Shown here: positions 1 through 4,896 of the stretch, piece by piece
Numbering within the stretch: the stretch's first letter is position 1
Layout of the letters: the number at the start of each line of letters is the position of its first letter
Assembly: GCA_016201185.1 (NCBI GenBank)
Contig: JACQDG010000120.1
Span: forward strand, 1 to 6,569
DNA from: Acidobacteriota bacterium
GTDB lineage: Bacteria; Acidobacteriota; Terriglobia; Bryobacterales; JACQDG01
Direction of reading: 5' to 3'
Length of the DNA stretch: 6,569 bases
The notes under the pieces: generated by a model
Seen by the model: only the letters and a program-made list of their open reading frames with translations
Told to the model about the DNA's origin: nothing
Database searches by the model: none
Made by a program: the position numbers and the translations under genes

Positions 1-508
1 CCGACAATGCATCGCTTCCTGTCGCGGGCTGGGTGAGCTTGGCGAGGCCGAAGTCGAGAATCTTGACCCGGCCGTCGTTGGTAAGGAAAAGGTTGCCCGG
101 CTTCAGGTCGCGGTGGACGATGCCTTTTTCGTGCGCGGCTGCCAGGCCGTTTGCGGTCTGAAGCGCGAAGTCAATGGCCTTGCTCGAAGGAATCGGCGGG
201 CCGGCCAGCCGCTCGCGCAGCGTGTGGCCTTCGAGAAGCTCTGTCACCAGGTAGGGTGAGCCATCCTGCGCGCCGACATCGTGAACGATGAGGATGTTGG
301 GGTGATTCAGGGCGCTCGCGGCGCGCGCTTCCTGCTCGAAGCGCCGCAGTCGCTCCGGATCATTGGAATACGCGGCCGGCAACACTTTCACCGCCACATC
401 GCGCCCGAGCCGGGTGTCCTTGGCGCGGTAAACCTCGCCCATGCCGCCGGCCCCGATTGGGGCAACAATCTCATAAGGTCCCAGACGCGCCCCCGCCGGC
501 AAAGCCAT
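1..508 (-). CDS. Hanks-type Ser/Thr protein kinase, N-terminal part (runs off window edge)
   Basis: Reading the minus strand from the ATG at 508 gives 169 residues of a bacterial eukaryotic-like Ser/Thr kinase. Visible motifs are the glycine-rich loop (IGAGGMGEVYRA, residues 18-29), the VAVKVL lysine (K41), the helix-C glutamate (E60 in FEQEARAAS), the catalytic loop HRDLKPGN (132-139, catalytic D134) and the DFG metal-binding motif (152-154). All catalytic residues seen so far are present, so the kinase is predicted to be active. It would transfer phosphate from ATP to Ser/Thr on unknown protein substrates. The C-lobe and any sensor, TPR, WD40 or membrane segment lie outside the window. The start is supported by the MALPAGARLGPYEI opening, typical of this family, and by AAAGGAG on the minus strand at 524-530, although its 15-nt spacing is long. 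The gene is divergent from ruvA, with 59 nt between the two starts. Such kinases are very numerous in Acidobacteriota; the link to ruvAB is probably only positional. Confidence 0.93.
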   Translation of the reverse strand, partial: MALPAGARLGPYEIVAPIGAGGMGEVYRAKDTRLGRDVAVKVLPAAYSNDPERLRRFEQEARAASALNHPNILIVHDVGAQDGSPYLVTELLEGHTLRERLAGPPIPSSKAIDFALQTANGLAAAHEKGIVHRDLKPGNLFLTNDGRVKILDFGLAKLTQPATGSDALS

Positions 509-517
509 GGGCTTATC

Positions 518-547
518 TTGACACTCCTTTCACCCGGTTGCCATAAT
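518..547 (+). promoter_or_regulatory. Sigma70-like promoter of ruvAB
   Basis: A perfect -35 box TTGACA (518-523) is followed by an 18-nt spacer and a CATAAT -10 box (542-547; 5 of 6 to TATAAT). The predicted start of transcription is near 553-556, leaving a leader of only about 12-15 nt before the ruvA ATG. It sits in the 59-nt gap between the divergent kinase and ruvA. On the opposite strand the spacer contains the kinase's AAAGGAG ribosome-binding sequence (524-530). No SOS (LexA-type) box was recognised around it, but LexA sites in this phylum are not something I can rule out by eye. Confidence 0.7.
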
Positions 548-567
548 TTTCGATCAGCCAGGAAAAG

Positions 568-1146
568 ATGATCGCCTATTTGCGGGGCCGGCTGCTCGAT
601 AAGCGTCCCACCCAGATCATTGTGGATGTCAACGGGGTCGGTTACAACGTCCACATCCCCGTCTCCACTTTCTATCAGCTCGGCGACATCGGATCGGAGG
701 CGAAGCTCTACATCCACACCCACGTCCGCGAGGACACCCTGGCCCTCTACGGGTTCCTCACCGAAAAGGAAAAATCCCTTTTTGAGAAACTGATCACGGT
801 CAGCGGCATCGGCCCGCGCGTGGCCATCACGGTGCTCTCCGGGCTGGAGGCGGACGAGCTGACAGCGGCCCTGCGGCAGGGAGATGTGGCGCGGCTGACG
901 CGCATCCCCGGCGTGGGCCGCAAGATCGGCGAGCGGATGGTACTGGAGCTGCGGGAAAAGCTGGGGCCCCTCGAGGCGCAGGCGCCGGCCGCGAGCGGCA
1001 TCGAAGAGGACGTCATTTCCGCCCTGCTGAACCTAGGCTGTTCCCGCCAGGCAGCCGAAGTGGCGGTGAAAAAAGCTCGCGAGAACGGCGCGGCCCAGTC
1101 CTTCGAGCCCCTCTTTCGCGCCGCTCTCGAAATTGTGATGAAATAG
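568..1146 (+). CDS. ruvA: Holliday junction branch migration protein RuvA
   Basis: RuvA binds four-way Holliday junctions as a tetramer and loads the RuvB hexameric motor, which drives branch migration during recombinational repair in the cytoplasm. The 192-residue product matches the family length (about 190-205). It has an N-terminal OB-fold (about 1-65; opening MIAYLRGRLLDK, then VDVNGVGY at 19-26 and the DTLALYGF segment at 56-63) and a middle domain with two helix-hairpin-helix motifs (VSGIGPRVA at 78-86 and IPGVGRKIGERM at 113-124). A variable linker (about 133-145) leads to the C-terminal RuvB-binding domain (about 146-192, EDVISALLNLGCSRQAAEVAV). The start is the conserved MIAYLRG methionine; AGGA (560-563) is a weak ribosome-binding site just upstream. 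It ends in TAG, which shows that TAG is used as an ordinary stop here. ruvB follows after 17 nt, so the two are surely co-transcribed. ruvC is not in view; the kinase occupies the upstream side. Confidence 0.97.
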   Translation: MIAYLRGRLLDKRPTQIIVDVNGVGYNVHIPVSTFYQLGDIGSEAKLYIHTHVREDTLALYGFLTEKEKSLFEKLITVSGIGPRVAITVLSGLEADELTAALRQGDVARLTRIPGVGRKIGERMVLELREKLGPLEAQAPAASGIEEDVISALLNLGCSRQAAEVAVKKARENGAAQSFEPLFRAALEIVMK

Positions 1147-1163
1147 CTTCTGAAGCGCCCACC

Positions 1164-2186
1164 ATGCCCGACCGCCGCATCATCTCGGCCGACCGTCAGG
1201 AGGACGAGAGACAGTTCGAAGCCTCCCTGCGCCCGCGCACGTTGGCCGAGTTCATCGGCCAAACCAACCTGAAGGAGAACCTTTCCATTGCTATCCAGGC
1301 CGCCAAGGCGCGCGGTGAGGCCATGGATCACGTCTTGCTTTACGGCCCGCCGGGCCTGGGCAAAACTACCCTTGCCGGCATCATCGCGGCCGAGCTCGAG
1401 GTGGGCTTCGAGCAGACGGCCGGTCCGGTGCTGCAAAAAAAGCTCGACCTGACCGGCGTGCTCACGGCCATCCGCCCGCGGCAGGTTTTCTTCGTCGACG
1501 AGATCCACCGCCTGATGCCCGACGTGGAGGAAATGCTCTACTAGGCACTCGAAGACTACCGGGTTGACCTGCTCGTGGGCACGGGTCCCGGGGCCCGCAC
1601 CCACTCCATCCCCATACCGCACTTTACCGCCATCGGGGCCACTACTCGCGCCGGGCTGATCAGCGGGCCGCTTCGCAGCCGGTTCGGTCTGATTCTACGC
1701 CTGAACCATTACGAGATGGGGGACCTCAAGACCATCGTGCTGCGCTCCGCCCGCTTGCTGGGGATCGAGGTGGACGAAACGGGCGCCGAAGAAATCGCCC
1801 GCCGCGGCCGCGGCACGCCGCGCATCGCCAACCGCCTCTTGCGCCGCGTTCGGGACTACGCGCAGGTCCGCGCTGACGGCCACATCACACGCGAGGTCGC
1901 CCAGGCCGCCCTGGACATGCTGGAAGTCGACCCTTACGGTCTCGACGAGATCGACCAGAAGGTGATGCGCACCATTCTTGAAAAATATTCCGGCGGGCCG
2001 GTGGGCCTGAACACCATCGCCGCCTCCATCGGCGAGGACGCCAACACCATCGAGGAGGTCTACGAGCCCTACCTCATGCAACTCGGCTTCCTCGATCGTA
2101 CCCCCCGCGGCCGCGTCGGCACCCAGCGGGCCTTTGCCTATTTCCAGGTGCAGCGCCGCGGGTTTACTCCCAGCTTGGATCTTTGA
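1164..2186 (+). pseudogene. ruvB: Holliday junction DNA helicase RuvB, interrupted by in-frame TAG at codon 127
   Basis: RuvB is the AAA+ ring ATPase that pumps DNA through the RuvA-bound Holliday junction. Apart from one codon the reading frame is complete: 340 codons, the normal family length. Visible elements are Walker A GPPGLGKTT (61-69), Walker B VFFVDEIH (108-115, D112/E113), sensor 1 GATTRAG (158-164), the arginine finger in GPLRSRFG (R171), sensor 2 GTPR (217-220), and the winged-helix DNA-binding domain with GGPVGLNTIAASIGED and RTPRGRVGT (about 277-320). Codon 127 is TAG (1542-1544), exactly inside the conserved LYxALEDY segment right after Walker B. No frame change or decay is seen on either side. 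The TAG would leave a 126-residue fragment lacking sensors and arginine finger, hence non-functional. A GTG at 1575 could only restart a piece lacking Walker A/B and has no ribosome-binding site. A sequencing error or very recent mutation is more likely than an old pseudogene. No clear Shine-Dalgarno precedes the ATG. Confidence 0.85.
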
Positions 2187-2228
2187 CGGAATTCCCGCCC
2201 GGATCAGTGCTATCCTACCCAGTAAACG

Positions 2229-2235
2229 AAAGGAG
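2229..2235 (+). promoter_or_regulatory. Strong Shine-Dalgarno of the GYD-domain gene
   Basis: AAAGGAG lies 8 nt before the ATG at 2244. It is the best-placed ribosome-binding site in the window and fixes that start. A possible -10-like TATCCT (2211-2216) lies upstream, but the only good -35-like sequence (TTGACG, 2183-2188, overlapping the ruvB stop) is 22 nt away, too far, so I do not call a separate promoter. Read-through from ruvAB is likely. Confidence 0.75.
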
Positions 2236-2243
2236 AAAACGCG

Positions 2244-2567
2244 ATGCCACAGTACCTATTTCAGGTAGGTTATACCGCCGAGGCGTGGAAGGCCCTGGTT
2301 AAGAAGCCACAGAACCGCCTGGAAGCGATACGGCCAGTGATCGAAAAACTGGGAGGTAAGATTCACGACTTCTGGTTCTGCTTTGGAGAGTACGACATCG
2401 TGGGCGTCATTGAGGCGCCCGATAATGTGAGCGCCGCAGCCTTTGCCATCGGCGCCGCCGCCGGGGGCGCGCTGCGGTCCTTCAAGACCACGCCGCTGAT
2501 GTCGGTCGCAGAGGGACTGGAGGCCTTAAAGAGAGCCGGCAAAGCCGGCTATCAGCCGCCAAGCTAA
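2244..2567 (+). CDS. GYD domain-containing protein
   Basis: A 107-residue protein of the GYD family (small alpha/beta, ferredoxin-like fold; biochemical function unknown). The signature is FGEYDIVGVIEAPDN (about 47-61), preceded by the family's helix with conserved RxxAIRPVIEKLGGKI (residues 25-40) and followed by an Ala/Gly-rich helix and the LRSFKTTPLMSVAEG strand (77-91). The opening MPQYLFQVGYT is the usual first strand. There is no signal peptide or membrane segment, so it is expected to be cytoplasmic, and no catalytic residues can be assigned. A strong AAAGGAG site sets the start. It lies 57 nt after ruvB and only 13 nt before folK, so it may share a transcript with both. A 7-bp inverted repeat with a 3-nt loop (AGCCGGC-AAA-GCCGGCT, 2534-2550) lies inside its last codons; with no T-run after it I do not call it a terminator. 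Confidence 0.85.
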   Translation: MPQYLFQVGYTAEAWKALVKKPQNRLEAIRPVIEKLGGKIHDFWFCFGEYDIVGVIEAPDNVSAAAFAIGAAAGGALRSFKTTPLMSVAEGLEALKRAGKAGYQPPS

Positions 2568-2580
2568 TCTGGGCTGTTTC

Positions 2581-3078
2581 TTGAACACGGTTTATCTTTC
2601 CCTGGGCTCCAATTTAGGCGATCGGGCCAGCAATTTGGACCGGGCCGTGGCCGAGTTGCGCGGCGCAGGAGTGGAGGTGCAGCGGGTCTCCTCACTCTAC
2701 GAGACGGAGCCTGTGGGCCGGCGCGCCCAGCCATGGTTCTTGAACCTGGTGGCGGAGGCCGAAACGGAGCTGTTTCCGGTGCAGCTGCTCGGCAGGCTCC
2801 AGACCATCGAAATCCGCTTGGGGCGGCGGCGGGACGTCGTGCAAGGCCCCCGCACGATCGATATCGACATCTTGTTCTATGGCAACTTCCGCATTCGCTC
2901 CGAACGCCTGGTGGTGCCGCACCCGCGCCTGGAGCAGCGCCGTTTCGTGCTGGAGCCGCTGGCCGAACTGGCGCCTGAGTTGCGCCATCCGGTCAGCCGC
3001 CTCACCATCCGGGAGCTGCTGGCCTCGACCGCCGACCGCAGCGCCGTACGCCGGGCGCCGCCGGCCAACCTGACATGA
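2581..3078 (+). CDS. folK: 6-hydroxymethyl-7,8-dihydropterin pyrophosphokinase (HPPK)
   Basis: HPPK transfers pyrophosphate from ATP to 6-hydroxymethyl-7,8-dihydropterin, the step before dihydropteroate synthase in folate synthesis. At 165 residues it is close to the family norm (about 160). Visible are the N-terminal strand VYLSLGSNLGDR (4-15), SSLYETEPVG (37-46) with the pterin-side PWFLNLV (51-57), the metal-binding GPRTIDIDIL (89-98; D94 and D96 should bind the two magnesium ions), and VPHPRLEQRRFVLEPLAELAPE in the family's usual place (about 112-133). The start is a TTG at 2581. There is no in-frame ATG nearby and the protein begins normally there. No ribosome-binding site is visible, so translation is probably coupled to the GYD gene, which ends 13 nt upstream. 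Its TGA overlaps the next gene's ATG (ATGA). The pairing folK-deoxynucleoside kinase is, from memory, common in Acidobacteriota. Confidence 0.96.
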   Translation: MNTVYLSLGSNLGDRASNLDRAVAELRGAGVEVQRVSSLYETEPVGRRAQPWFLNLVAEAETELFPVQLLGRLQTIEIRLGRRRDVVQGPRTIDIDILFYGNFRIRSERLVVPHPRLEQRRFVLEPLAELAPELRHPVSRLTIRELLASTADRSAVRRAPPANLT

Positions 3079-3815
3079 CCCCTCCGCACTTCATCGCCAT
3101 TGAAGGGCCTGTCCGCGTGGGCAAGACCAGCCTCGCCCGCCTGGTGGCCGAGCGTCTGCGCGCCCGGCTGCTGCTTGACAACGAGAACAATCCCTTCCTG
3201 AAGGGGTTTTACACGGTCCGGCCGGGCGCGGCTTTCCAGGCCCAGATGTTTTTCTTGATCGAGCGCTTCCGCCAGCTCAAGAACGCCTCCATCGCCACGT
3301 CGCGCTCGCCCGTGGTCGCCGACTACTTGTTTGAAAAGGACAAGATTTTCGCCTGCATCAATCTCGGCGATGAGGAATTGGGAGTTTACGACCAATACTA
3401 CGACCTGCTGAAAGAGCAGTTGCCCACCCCGGACCTGGTAATCTACCTGCAGGCCAGCCCGGAAGTTTTGCGGCGCCGGATCGCCCGCAAAGATATCGCT
3501 TCGGAGGCCAACATCTCCGATGAGTATTTGATTGAAGTAGGGAAGGCTTACGAGCATTTCTTTTCCCACTACCGCGCCTCCGACGTGCTCGTGATCAACA
3601 CCACGGAGCTGGATTTTGTAGAGAGGAGCCGCGACCTGGAGGAGCTGCTGCGGGGGCTCACCCAGCCGATCAAGGGGACCCAGTTTTTTCCGAGCCGCCG
3701 CCTGGGGGTCGAGCCTGCGAAGGTCCCGGGCAACAGAAGCCTTGTAGTCAACCCTTGCGGCCAAGGCGTTTCCTCAACTCAACGCCCGAAATCACGGGAT
3801 CATGGTTGTCCCTGA
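3075..3815 (+). CDS. Deoxynucleoside kinase (dGK/dCK family) with foreign-looking C-terminal tail
   Basis: A P-loop kinase of the deoxyguanosine/deoxycytidine kinase family, which phosphorylates deoxynucleosides to dNMPs for salvage. Visible are the P-loop GPVRVGKTS (11-19; the Arg is unusual but still fits GxxxxGK), the substrate-side ENNPFLKGFY (37-46), a Gln-rich helix (FQAQMFFLIERF, 54-65), SPVVADYLFEKDKIFA (78-93) in the region of the family's E/DRS motif, the strand DLVIYLQASPE (120-130), the arginine-rich lid VLRRRIARKD (131-140), and ISDEYLIEVGKAYEHFF. The start ATG overlaps the folK stop by 4 nt, so the genes are translationally coupled. Family members I recall end near GTQFFP (residues 201-206). 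The last about 40 residues are not kinase-like and read through the antisense of a broken toxin gene and the 3' end of an antitoxin gene. Exact nucleoside preference cannot be read from sequence. Core call is firm; the tail is odd. Confidence 0.88.
   Translation: MTPPHFIAIEGPVRVGKTSLARLVAERLRARLLLDNENNPFLKGFYTVRPGAAFQAQMFFLIERFRQLKNASIATSRSPVVADYLFEKDKIFACINLGDEELGVYDQYYDLLKEQLPTPDLVIYLQASPEVLRRRIARKDIASEANISDEYLIEVGKAYEHFFSHYRASDVLVINTTELDFVERSRDLEELLRGLTQPIKGTQFFPSRRLGVEPAKVPGNRSLVVNPCGQGVSSTQRPKSRDHGCP
3690..3764 (-). pseudogene. Remnant of a RelE/ParE-family toxin gene (about 25 N-terminal codons)
   Basis: On the minus strand, starting at a TTG (3764-3762) that overlaps the end of the upstream antitoxin gene, 25 codons read AARVDYKASVARDLRRLD followed by PQAAAR. 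This resembles the first strand and first helix of RelE/ParE-type ribonuclease or gyrase toxins (pattern xxVxYxxxxxRDLRRLDxxxxRR). After about position 3690 the frame leaves the family and becomes the exact antisense of the deoxynucleoside kinase's 3' end. The frame stays open far into that gene, but only as a shadow. The catalytic C-terminal strands and residues are therefore missing and no active toxin can be made. The position directly downstream of a RelB/CopG antitoxin, with overlap, is the expected operon order. The assignment rests on a short match, so the exact toxin subfamily is open. Confidence 0.6.
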
Positions 3816-3972
3816 GCCGATCCAGGGCCACCTGGTAATCGGCGTACTCGGTGAGATAAGCCTCGATCGCCTTTACAATGAGGTAGGTTTTTGGCCGGTC
3901 GGTTATGCTAGCGACCTCGTCTAACAGCCTCGCCGTTTCGTCGGGAAGTCGGAGAGAGACTGCTACCGACAT
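3748..3972 (-). CDS. Ribbon-helix-helix antitoxin, RelB/CopG-like
   Basis: A 74-residue protein with a classic ribbon-helix-helix N-terminus: strand SVAVSLRLP (2-10), helix 1 DETARLLDEVASI (11-23), and turn plus helix 2 DRPKTYLIVKAIEAYLTEY (25-43). The acidic/basic C-terminal stretch (YQVALDRL, then NHDPVISGVELRKRLG) is the usual toxin-binding segment of these antitoxins. It would dimerise, bind its own operator and neutralise a RelE-type toxin. The start at 3972 (ATG) is preferred over an upstream in-frame ATG at 4080: GGAGG (3977-3981) lies 4 nt before it, the RHH strand begins right there, and the upstream extension would cross the promoter. Its 3' end overlaps the toxin remnant (17 nt) and, convergently, the deoxynucleoside kinase gene (3748-3815). 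Because its toxin is cut short, it is probably an orphan antitoxin that still acts as a repressor. Confidence 0.85.
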   Translation of the reverse strand: MSVAVSLRLPDETARLLDEVASITDRPKTYLIVKAIEAYLTEYADYQVALDRLRDNHDPVISGVELRKRLGRKG

Positions 3973-3989
3973 TATGCCTCCACCCTGAA

Positions 3990-4008
3990 ATACTTGCAAT
4001 ACAAGTAT
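3990..4008. promoter_or_regulatory. Inverted-repeat operator of the antitoxin gene
   Basis: ATACTTG (3990-3996), 5-nt spacer, CAAGTAT (4002-4008): a perfect 7-bp inverted repeat that covers the -10 box and the predicted transcription start of the minus-strand promoter, about 17 nt before the antitoxin's ATG. Ribbon-helix-helix antitoxins generally bind such short palindromes and repress their own operon, so this is the likely autoregulatory site. The symmetry is seen directly; the binding is inferred. Confidence 0.7.
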
Positions 4009-4032
4009 AGCACGCCACGGCAGGGCCGTCAA
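4004..4032 (-). promoter_or_regulatory. Sigma70-like promoter of the antitoxin gene
   Basis: On the minus strand, TTGACG (4032-4027) and TATACT (4009-4004) are separated by exactly 17 nt, each matching the consensus in 5 of 6 positions. Transcription would start near 3997, inside the inverted repeat, giving a short leader that contains the GGAGG ribosome-binding site. It is one of the two best promoter matches in the window, with the ruvA promoter. Confidence 0.75.
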
Positions 4033-4370
4033 ATCACCGATGGTACGGTGGATCGGGTTGGGCGTGTTTGCTAAGTCCATGTTTCTAAAAGAGAAAATTG
4101 GCTTTGTTTTGTAATTTTAATTTTTTCGACGGTTCTCCACCCCCGGGGCGACTCACACCTCCTGCAACAATGGTAACCCGGGCGCAGGGCCGAACTGGCG
4201 GAGGGGGCGGGTAAGGGGTTGGAAACAAAGGGAGGATTACAGTGCGGACGCGGTGACGGGGCGGAGGGTTCAACATTCCTGGCGGGTTTCTCCACGTGTT
4301 ATGCTGTCTTGAGTAGCACCCTGGGCGGCGAGACGCGCCCGTGGCCGGAGTTGCGAGGGACAAGCCTGAA
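4033..4370. other. Intergenic stretch between the divergent antitoxin and hicBA genes
   Basis: No credible gene is visible here; the open frames have low-complexity, proline-rich or antisense-like translations. Its first part holds an AT-rich island (separate entry); the remainder (about 4131-4340) is GC-rich with short G-runs. A weak -10-like TATGCT (4300-4305) lies 66 nt before hicB with only poor -35 matches (TTCCTG at 4276-4281, 18-nt spacer), so a hicBA promoter here is plausible but not demonstrated. I see no terminator, tRNA or palindromic operator for hicBA. Confidence 0.5.
4081..4128. repeat. AT-rich island, possible copy of a dispersed repeat
   Basis: About 48 bp of very AT-rich sequence inside a strongly GC-rich locus. 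It contains AAAATT (4094-4099) and AATTTT (4113-4118) as a short inverted pair. Read on the minus strand, its core AAATTACAAAACAAAGCC gives the peptide fragments KITKQSQF or KLQNKANF in two frames. I recall such strings recurring as spurious translations of a dispersed intergenic repeat in Planctomycetes and related environmental genomes. That recollection is not proof. It could equally be only a base-composition patch or an UP-element-like region. Confidence 0.3.
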
Positions 4371-4619
4371 ATGAACCGACATTATTCCTACCAGATCAAC
4401 CTGATACCTGAAAAGGAAGGTGGATACACGGTCTTGGTGCCGCTGCGGCCCGGCTGTGTCTCGTGGGGCCGCAACGCTGAAGAAGCGACCCGCCATGCCA
4501 GGGAAGCGATCGAGCTTCATATCGAGAACCTGATCGCGCATCGCCAGCCTGTCCCAGGAGAGCGGGCCGCCGCGCCCGTTCTTACGGCTTTCGTCGAAGT
4601 GACGCCTTCGCATGTCTAA
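4371..4619 (+). CDS. hicB: HicB-family antitoxin
   Basis: An 82-residue short-form HicB. The partial RNase H-like fold is clear: strand HYSYQINLIPE (4-14), EGGYTVLVPLRPGCVSWG (16-33) as the family's GGYxVxVPxLPGCxxxG motif, NAEEATRHAREAIELHIENLIAHRQPVPGE (35-64) as the long helix with the conserved EAxxxAREAIELxIExL pattern, and a last strand (TAFVEVTPS, 72-80). Short HicB proteins like this have no separate C-terminal DNA-binding domain. It should bind and block HicA. The ATG at 4371 is chosen over a GTG at 4341 because GAGGGA (4355-4360) lies 10 nt before it and the fold begins there. The last 8 nt overlap hicA, the coupled layout expected of a TA operon, here in the antitoxin-first order. 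Confidence 0.87.
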   Translation: MNRHYSYQINLIPEKEGGYTVLVPLRPGCVSWGRNAEEATRHAREAIELHIENLIAHRQPVPGERAAAPVLTAFVEVTPSHV

Positions 4620-4896
4620 GGAGATGCCCGCGCTACGCGCGCGGGATGTGGTCCGGCTGTTTGAAAAAGCCGGGTTTGAACCTTGGCGGCAGAGGGGAAG
4701 CCACCTCACGATGTACCGCGTGAGCAATCAAAAGGTGCTGACCATCCCCGTACAGCCGCTGGCGGAGCATTCAGGGTGTTGGTTCGAGGGTCGCAGGAAA
4801 CCTTCATCAGCCCTCCTTCGACTTCTCTACCGCAGCCTGGTGCAACGGATGTTTCGGGCCGGCGCTGCGACCCGCACGGGGTCAGCTTGGCCTTAG
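4612..4896 (+). CDS. hicA: HicA-family mRNA interferase, C-terminal part aberrant
   Basis: HicA toxins are small (about 60-85 residues) double-stranded-RNA-binding-like ribonucleases that cleave mRNA. Here the first about 48 residues fit well: helix ALRARDVVRLFEKAGFEPWRQ (7-27), the catalytic-histidine motif RGSHLTMYR (28-36, H31), and strand KVLTIPVQP (41-49). The expected short loop and final helix (pattern KGxLxxIxRxAGxxxEEF) do not follow. Instead residues 50-94 are unrelated, with only a faint similarity in SLVQRMFRAGAATRTG (75-90) to a HicA last helix. This suggests an insertion of roughly 70 nt or divergence, so activity is doubtful. The start overlaps hicB by 8 nt; a second ATG at 4624 is possible, but the AAGGAG (4618-4623) directly abuts it and cannot serve it. 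The stop overlaps the end of the convergent protease gene by 15 nt. Confidence 0.72.
   Translation: MSKEMPALRARDVVRLFEKAGFEPWRQRGSHLTMYRVSNQKVLTIPVQPLAEHSGCWFEGRRKPSSALLRLLYRSLVQRMFRAGAATRTGSAWP

Noticed and set aside
1542..1544. Pyrrolysine or other programmed recoding at the ruvB TAG
   Set aside because: RuvB is not a known recoded protein, ruvA and nrdJ end in TAG in the same window, and no downstream recoding structure is evident.
747..1622. Long open minus-strand frame opposite ruvA and ruvB
   Set aside because: It is the antisense shadow of two well-conserved GC-rich genes; the translation resembles no family and has no ribosome-binding site.
1575..2186. GTG restart giving a separate C-terminal RuvB protein
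   Set aside because: There is no ribosome-binding site before the GTG, and the product would lack Walker A and B. It is better treated as the second part of the interrupted ruvB.
2534..2550. AGCCGGC-AAA-GCCGGCT hairpin as a terminator after the GYD gene
   Set aside because: The repeat lies inside the coding sequence, has a 3-nt loop and no T-run after it; it may just reflect the Ala/Gly/Lys codons.
2877..3689. Continuation of the toxin-remnant frame for about 270 codons on the minus strand
   Set aside because: It is antisense to the deoxynucleoside kinase and folK, and only the first about 25 codons (3690-3764) look like a toxin. The long frame comes from aligned codon registers in GC-rich DNA.
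3973..4080. 36-residue N-terminal extension of the RHH antitoxin from the ATG at 4080
   Set aside because: It would span the promoter and operator, lacks a good ribosome-binding site, and the RHH strand starts exactly at the 3972 ATG.
4341..4370. GTG at 4341 as the hicB start, adding 10 residues
   Set aside because: There is no ribosome-binding site ahead of it; the ATG at 4371 has GAGGGA 10 nt upstream and begins at the fold's first strand.
4869..4883. GACCC-N5-GGGTC hairpin between convergent hicA and the protease gene as a bidirectional terminator
   Set aside because: The stem is only 5 bp, lies within both genes' ends, and no T-tract follows on either strand.
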